From assembly GCA_023428065.1 (NCBI GenBank), contig JAEYZI010000039.1, forward strand, positions 1 through 63,188: a stretch of DNA of 63,188 nt. The letters are read 5' to 3'. The notes below the pieces were generated by a model, which saw only the letters and a list, made by a program, of their open reading frames with translations, had not been told where the DNA came from and made no database searches. The first letter of the stretch is position 1; each line of letters begins with the position of its first letter. The DNA is from Actinomycetes bacterium (GTDB lineage: Bacteria; Actinomycetota; Actinomycetes; Actinomycetales; Microbacteriaceae). Of the stretch, positions 58,415 to 63,188 are shown one piece after another. Both the position numbers and the translations under genes were made by a program.

Positions 58415-59200
58415 ATGGGGTGGAATCCGTTTCGGCGCGCCCCGTTGCTCCATGTCGCGCGCGACGAGGGCACCGGACCGGTCGTGGTGTTCCTCCACGG
58501 GATCGCCTCGTCGTCGATCACCTGGAACTTCGTGCTGCCGCGCCTCGAGGGGCGCTACCGCTGCATCTGCATCGACATCCTCGGCTTCGGCGACTCGCCC
58601 ATGCCCGAGAACGCCGAGTACACCCTCGGGGAGCACGTGGCGGCCGTGCAGCGCACGATCGACTCGCTGCGTCTCCGGCAGCCGTTCGTGCTCGTCGGCC
58701 ACTCGATGGGCGCCCTCATCGCCGCCCGCTACGCCGCGCGCAACCCGCGACGGGTGTCGCGCCTCGTGCTCGTGAGCCCGCCCATCTACGTGCACCCCGA
58801 CGCGCTCTCCGACGATCGCGATCGCCTCGTGCAGGACTTCTACCTCAAGGCGTACCGCTTCATCCGCGAGAACCGCGACTTCACCCTGCGCAACGGCGCG
58901 GTCGTCGGGAGGCTCCTCGAGATCCCGCGGGCGATGGACATCAACGAGCGCACCTGGGTGCCGTTCGTGAAGTCGCTCGAGCACACGATCGAGTCGCAGA
59001 CGACGATCAGCGACCTCGCGGCGCTCCGTGTGCCCGTCGAGATCGTCACGGGTGTGCTCGACGAGTTCTCGTCGCCCGGCGGGATCCGCATCGCGGAGCG
59101 GCTGCGCGGGGTGACCGTCACGCGGGTCCCCGTGGCCGACCACCTCATCGGCAAGCGGCTCTCGCGCGCGGTGGCCGCGGCGATCGACGACGACGACTGA
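58415..59200 (+). CDS. Alpha/beta-fold hydrolase
   Basis: 261 residues. Oxyanion motif VVVFLHGIASSSITW, nucleophile elbow LVGHSMGALIA (Ser), acid near VTGVLDEFSSPGG (Asp), and His in VPVADHLIG. Cap helices at about 125-190. Substrate unknown. TAGCCT is 6 nt before the ATG. Confidence 0.92.
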   Translation: MGWNPFRRAPLLHVARDEGTGPVVVFLHGIASSSITWNFVLPRLEGRYRCICIDILGFGDSPMPENAEYTLGEHVAAVQRTIDSLRLRQPFVLVGHSMGALIAARYAARNPRRVSRLVLVSPPIYVHPDALSDDRDRLVQDFYLKAYRFIRENRDFTLRNGAVVGRLLEIPRAMDINERTWVPFVKSLEHTIESQTTISDLAALRVPVEIVTGVLDEFSSPGGIRIAERLRGVTVTRVPVADHLIGKRLSRAVAAAIDDDD

Positions 59201-59233
59201 AGCGCGGCTCGATCCGCGACGTAGGCTCGGGGT

Positions 59234-60220
59234 ATGCAGCATCGCACCCTCGGCCGCACGGGCCGCATCGTCTCGGTCATCGGACTCGGCACTTGGCAGC
59301 TCGGCGCGGATTGGGGCGAGGTGAGCGAGGCCGACGCGCGCGCCGTGCTCGACGCGAGCCTCGCATCCGGCGTCACCTTCTTCGACACCGCCGACGTCTA
59401 CGGCGACGGTCGCAGCGAGTCGATCATCGGCGCGTGGCGGCGCGACCACGCGGATGCCGACATCACGGTCGCGACGAAGATGGGGCGCCGCATGGCGCAG
59501 GTGCCCGAGAACTACGTGATGGACAATTTCCGGGCGTGGACCGACCGCAGCCGGCGCAACCTCGGGGTCGAGACGCTCGACCTCGTGCAGCTGCACTGCC
59601 CGCCGACGCCCGTCTATGCGAGCGACGCCGTGTTCGACGCCCTCGACACCCTCGTCGAGGAGGGCGTCGTCGCGAACTACGGCGTGAGCGTCGAGACGGT
59701 CGACGAGGCGCTCGCCGCGATCGCCCGGCCGCACGTCGCGACGGTGCAGATCATCCTCAACGCCTTCCGCCTCAAGCCGCTCGACGCCGTGCTCCCCGCG
59801 GCCGAGGACGCGGGCGTCGGCGTCATCGCGCGCGTCCCGCTCGCGAGCGGGCTGCTCTCGGGCCGCTACTCGCACGAGACGACGTTCGCCGAGAACGACC
59901 ACCGCACCTTCAACCGCCACGGCGAGGCCTTCGACCAGGGCGAGACGTTCTCGGGCGTCGACTTCGACGAGGGTGTCGAGGCGGCGCGCGAGTTCTCCGC
60001 CCTCGCGGCGCAGAAGGGGCTCTCTCCCGCGACCGCCGCCCTCGCCTGGGTCGCGCAGCTGCCGGGCGTCTCGACCGTCATCCCCGGCGCCCGCAACGTC
60101 GCCCAGGCGGAGGCGAACGCGGCCGCGGGCTCCGTGCCCGACCTCGGCGCCGACTTCACGGACGCCGTGCGCGAGCTCTACGATCGCCGCTTCCGCGCCG
60201 CCGTGCACGAGCGCTGGTGA
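59234..60220 (+). CDS. Aldo/keto reductase
   Basis: 328 residues. Catalytic set of the AKR fold: Asp and Tyr in FFDTADVYGDGRSES, Lys in TVATKMGRR, His in VQLHCPP; NADPH-binding end VIPGARNVAQAEANAAA. It resembles AKR11/YhdN-like enzymes. TAGGCT is 6 nt before the ATG, and a terminator hairpin follows the stop. Confidence 0.93.
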   Translation: MQHRTLGRTGRIVSVIGLGTWQLGADWGEVSEADARAVLDASLASGVTFFDTADVYGDGRSESIIGAWRRDHADADITVATKMGRRMAQVPENYVMDNFRAWTDRSRRNLGVETLDLVQLHCPPTPVYASDAVFDALDTLVEEGVVANYGVSVETVDEALAAIARPHVATVQIILNAFRLKPLDAVLPAAEDAGVGVIARVPLASGLLSGRYSHETTFAENDHRTFNRHGEAFDQGETFSGVDFDEGVEAAREFSALAAQKGLSPATAALAWVAQLPGVSTVIPGARNVAQAEANAAAGSVPDLGADFTDAVRELYDRRFRAAVHERW

Positions 60221-60224
60221 GCGT

Positions 60225-60247
60225 GCGGTCGGGCGGCGCCCGACCGC
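60225..60247 (+). terminator. Terminator after the aldo/keto reductase gene
   Basis: Perfect 10-bp stem (60225-60234 with 60238-60247), GGC loop, starting 4 bp after the stop. No U-tract. Confidence 0.75.
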
Positions 60248-60326
60248 GTGACTGAGCTTTCCCCGAATCCGGGCCGGGCTGCATTACTGTAGGCGCACCC
60301 GCATCATCCTGTGCCCGGAAGACGAG

Positions 60327-60686
60327 ATGAGCATCTACGAGAGGATCGGCGGCGCCGACGCGCTCCGCACGGCCGTCACCTTGTTCTACGACCGCGTGGT
60401 CGCCGATCCGGGGCTCGCTCCCTACTTCGAGAACATCGACCTCGCGCGGCTGCGGGGGCACCAGCAGTCCTTCCTCATCTCGGCCCTCGGGGGGCCCGAC
60501 TACTACGGCGGACGCGACCTGCGCTCGGCGCACGAGGGCTACGGCATCGACGAGGCCGCCTTCGCGCGCATCGTGGGTCACCTCGCCGACGCCCTCATCG
60601 AGGTCGGCGTCGACCCGGGGGTCGTCGCCGACGTGCGCCGACGTGTCGACGCGATGCGCGCCTTCGTCGTGGAGCACGAGGCGTGA
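60327..60686 (+). CDS. Group I truncated haemoglobin
   Basis: 119 residues. YERIGGADALRTAVTLFYDR with the B10 Tyr region, YFENIDLARLRGHQQSFLIS with E-helix Gln residues for ligand contact, then LRSAHEGYGIDEAAFARIVG with the proximal haem His. Such globins bind oxygen or detoxify nitric oxide. Its stop overlaps the start of the next gene (GTGA), tying it to a large P-loop protein. Confidence 0.92.
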   Translation: MSIYERIGGADALRTAVTLFYDRVVADPGLAPYFENIDLARLRGHQQSFLISALGGPDYYGGRDLRSAHEGYGIDEAAFARIVGHLADALIEVGVDPGVVADVRRRVDAMRAFVVEHEA

Positions 60687-63188
60687 GCGAGCCGGGGCGG
60701 CCCTGGCCGCTCATCCCGCGCCCGCTGCTCGAGGCCGCGCTGAGCGACGGGCTCGCCTCCTCGGGCGTCTTCCTCGTGGGGGAGCCCGGCAGCGGCAAGA
60801 CGGTGCTCGCCCAGCGGGTCGTCGAGGGACTCGAACTGCGCATGCTGCACCTGCGCGGGACCGCCCTCTCGGCCGAGGTGCCCTACGGGACGCTCCAGGC
60901 GCTCCTCGCCCAGCTCGACGACGCGGAGCTCGCAAGCCCCGCGACCGTCGTGCGAGCGCTGCGCGCCGAGCTCGAGCGACGCTACGGCGACGAGGAGGTC
61001 GTCGTGTTCGCCGACAACGCGCAGCAGATCGACGAGGCGACGGCGCACGTGCTCGCCCTGCTCGCCGAGTCGGGCGCGGCCCGCCTGCTCGTCGCGGGCA
61101 CGAGCGTGCTCGACGGGCCCCGCGCCTTCGCCGAGCTGTGGCGCGACCGCCTGCTGCGCACCCTCGAGGTGCCCGCGTTCACGATCGACGAGGTCGCGCA
61201 GGCCGCCACGATGTACCTCGGGGCGCCGCCCGTGCTCGCGGCCGTGCAGGTCGCGCACGAGACGACGGGCGGGAACCCGCTCTTCCTCGGCTACCTCCTG
61301 CGCGAGTGGCTCGACGCCGGGACGCTCGTGCTGCACGGCGGGGTGTGGGCGCTCGCCGACGCCGGCCCGACCTCGAGCCCGCGCTTCGCCGATCTCGTGA
61401 CGGCGCAACTCGCGCGGTGGGGCGAGGCGGAGCGCGACGCGCTCGAGCTCGTCGCGCTCACCGAGGAGTTCGCGCTGACGCTCCTGCTCGAGCTCGTCGA
61501 CGCCGACGCCCTCGACGCGCTCGAACGGGGCGGCGTCGTCGTGATCGACGGCGACGGGGCGCCGACGGCGCGCATCCGCAACCGCTTCGTCGCGCAGATC
61601 ATCCGCCAGGGCGTGCCCTTCGCGCGTCGACGCGCGCTGCGCGAGCGCGTGCTCGCGACGGGCGCGGATCCCGCGACGGGCACCGCCGAGCAGCGCCTCG
61701 CCTTCGCCGTGTGGACACTCGAGTGCGGTGTGGCCCTCGACCCCGACTTCGCGGTGAGCGCCGCCGAGACCGCCCTCGAGCTCTTCGACCCCGCCCTCGC
61801 CCTGCGCCTCGCCGCGGCCGTCCCGGCGGGGCCGCATCACGCGCGCGCGGCGATCGTGCGCTCCGCGGCGCTGCGGTATCTCGGGCTTCGCGACAACGCC
61901 GCGCAGGCGCTCTCCGTGCTCGACCGAGCCGAACGAGAGGCCCTCGCTCCGGAGGTCGCGGTCGCGCTCGCGGTCGAGGAGTCGACCGTGCTCGCGGGGC
62001 TCGCGGCGAGGGGCGACGACGCGCTCGCGGGCATCGCGTCCGTGCGGGCCGCGCTCGGGCCGGATGACGACGGCCTGCGCTCGGCGCTCGACGTCGCGGA
62101 GTTCCAGGTGCTGCTCGTGCAGGGTCGCCACCGCGAACTGCTCGCCCCGCTCGCGGCCGTCCACGCAGCCGGACCCGGGCCGGGGATGCGCCGTTGGGCC
62201 GCGGCATCCGCCATCTACGCCGAGACGCTCGCCGTGACGGGGCGCCAGCTCGAGGCGCTGCGCGTGCTCGCCGAGGTCGAGCCCGCGCTCGGCGACCCGT
62301 CACTCGACCGCGTGACGGTCACGATCGTGCGCACCTCGATGTTCGGGTGCCTCCTGAAGTGCGGCCTGTGGCGCGACGCGCTCGCGCTGACCCGCCGTGC
62401 CCAGCCCGCCGGCCGCGAGAGCCTCATCACGGGGAGCGTCGTCGACACGATCGTCGGCATCCTGCACCTGTACGCCGGGCACGCGCGAGACGCGCTCCCC
62501 GCGCTGCTCGCCGCGCACAGCCAGGCCGCCGTGCGCGACCCCTACCTGAGCCGCGGGCAGATCGTCGCCGCGCTCGCCTGGACGATGGCCCTGCTCGGCG
62601 ACGCGGGGGAGGCGCGCCGCCACCTCGCGAGCGACGCCATCGGCCGCCACGCGCCGTTCGCCTCTGCCGCCTCGGCCGAGCTGTGCATGTGGTCGGCCCG
62701 GCTCGAGCTCGACGACGCGGTGGAGGCGCCGGTGCTCGAGCGGGCGGAGGCGTACCGCGAGGCGGGCCAGACCATGGAGGCGGTGCTGCTGCTCGCGGCC
62801 CTCGCCCGTCACGGCTCGACGGCGGCGATCGGGGAGCTGCGCGGCGGTGTCGTCGAGCAGCCCGGCCCGCTCGCGAGCGCGCTCGCCGACTACGCCGCGG
62901 GCGTGGAGGATGCGGACGCGGAGCGCCTCGTGGCGGCGGCTGAACGCTTCGCGGAGCTCGGCGCCGACGGCTTCGCCCTGCACGCCGCGCTCGCCGCCGC
63001 CGTCCCCGCCGGCGTGGGCGAGCTCGTACCCGCCGCCCGCACCGTGCTCGCCGCCTTCGATCCGCGGCAGATCCCCGCCTCGGCGGTGCGGTCCTGGATC
63101 GCCGCCGCCGCACCGGATGCCGCCGCATCCGCCCCCGACGGTCCGCTCGTGGAGCTGCCCGTTCGCTACGACGGCCCCGACCTCGACG
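60683..63188 (+). CDS. Large P-loop (AAA/STAND-like) protein, probably LuxR-type regulator; 3' end outside window
   Basis: 835 codons are open from GTG 60683 to the window end with no stop. Walker A GEPGSGKT is at residues 33-40; Walker B-like EVVVFADNAQQIDE follows; then RLLVAGTSV and GGNPLFLGYLLREW, a motif pattern typical of large LuxR-family ATPases (LAL/MalT-like). From about residue 350 the chain is helical, like TPR repeats. The expected C-terminal LuxR HTH is not in the window, so the class is inferred. It overlaps the globin gene by 4 nt. Confidence 0.75.
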   Translation, partial: MSEPGRPWPLIPRPLLEAALSDGLASSGVFLVGEPGSGKTVLAQRVVEGLELRMLHLRGTALSAEVPYGTLQALLAQLDDAELASPATVVRALRAELERRYGDEEVVVFADNAQQIDEATAHVLALLAESGAARLLVAGTSVLDGPRAFAELWRDRLLRTLEVPAFTIDEVAQAATMYLGAPPVLAAVQVAHETTGGNPLFLGYLLREWLDAGTLVLHGGVWALADAGPTSSPRFADLVTAQLARWGEAERDALELVALTEEFALTLLLELVDADALDALERGGVVVIDGDGAPTARIRNRFVAQIIRQGVPFARRRALRERVLATGADPATGTAEQRLAFAVWTLECGVALDPDFAVSAAETALELFDPALALRLAAAVPAGPHHARAAIVRSAALRYLGLRDNAAQALSVLDRAEREALAPEVAVALAVEESTVLAGLAARGDDALAGIASVRAALGPDDDGLRSALDVAEFQVLLVQGRHRELLAPLAAVHAAGPGPGMRRWAAASAIYAETLAVTGRQLEALRVLAEVEPALGDPSLDRVTVTIVRTSMFGCLLKCGLWRDALALTRRAQPAGRESLITGSVVDTIVGILHLYAGHARDALPALLAAHSQAAVRDPYLSRGQIVAALAWTMALLGDAGEARRHLASDAIGRHAPFASAASAELCMWSARLELDDAVEAPVLERAEAYREAGQTMEAVLLLAALARHGSTAAIGELRGGVVEQPGPLASALADYAAGVEDADAERLVAAAERFAELGADGFALHAALAAAVPAGVGELVPAARTVLAAFDPRQIPASAVRSWIAAAAPDAAASAPDGPLVELPVRYDGPDLD

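Overview
The window is 63 kb of very GC-rich DNA from an actinobacterium, most probably a Microbacteriaceae. The reasons are the codon use, the actinobacterial gene set (WXG100 protein, IdeR/DtxR-type regulator, bacterial XPB with its partner, FolP2-like protein, SepX/GlpR-like protein, RamB-type regulator, DUF3027 and DUF2530) and the many genes that start with GTG. About 30 genes have a TANNNT hexamer 6-9 nt before the start codon, which is the mark of leaderless mRNA. Genes with a Shine-Dalgarno sequence are mostly inside operons or code for secreted enzymes, sugar uptake and gluconeogenesis.

Layout. 1-6.3 kb: 3' end of groEL with a UUCG-loop terminator; a response regulator / histidine kinase / WXG100 series on the minus strand; an FAD reductase; FolP2-like and RibD-C reductase genes. 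6.3-13.2 kb: a conserved actinobacterial core of XPB helicase, its associated protein, a cold-shock protein, DUF3027, DUF2530, serC and IdeR. 13.2-16.3 kb: two exported cell-wall hydrolases (NlpC/P60 and CHAP), a 33-codon ORF that runs into a strong terminator, an HNH nuclease and tRNA-Arg(CCT). 16.4-19.1 kb: a lower-GC segment after that tRNA, with two lipoproteins, a metzincin-like protease and a small HTH protein, probably a genomic island. 19.1-23.7 kb: SDR and TetR genes, then a decayed patch in which a tetR and an SDR gene are fused head to head without their N-termini, beside a truncated CMD gene; then TetR/SRPBCC and DUF1801. 23.8-32.1 kb: a polymer ligase-like membrane protein, a permease, and a 1295-residue SF1 helicase-like protein that lacks its Walker A lysine and Walker B glutamate, followed by a small basic protein and MscL. 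32.1-35.6 kb: 5-FCL, galU, rimJ-like and a SepX/GlpR-like gene, with no glp/moeA gene between them; tRNA-Ala(CGC).

35.7-42.4 kb: a small arsenic-type locus (ArsR and ArsN-like acetyltransferase, divergent from an ArsO-like flavoprotein), a DDN reductase-MarR-DUF3817 series with a palindrome over a promoter, a zinc-type binding lipoprotein behind a Zur-like box, an exported lysozyme-like protein and a FadR-type regulator. 42.4-48.6 kb: a LacI-controlled sugar locus (class II aldolase, binding protein, two-domain ATPase, permease) with matching operators and an intercistronic hairpin. 49.3-53.7 kb: a RamB-type regulator divergent from a translationally coupled pckG-glpX pair, a compact gluconeogenesis module. 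53.7-63.2 kb: OhrR-like MarR with a divergent zinc-ribbon protein, FMN reductase, MFS transporter, DUF4349 lipoprotein, alpha/beta hydrolase, aldo/keto reductase, truncated haemoglobin, and a large P-loop protein, possibly a regulator, that runs off the end.

All family names are from reading the sequence without database searches.
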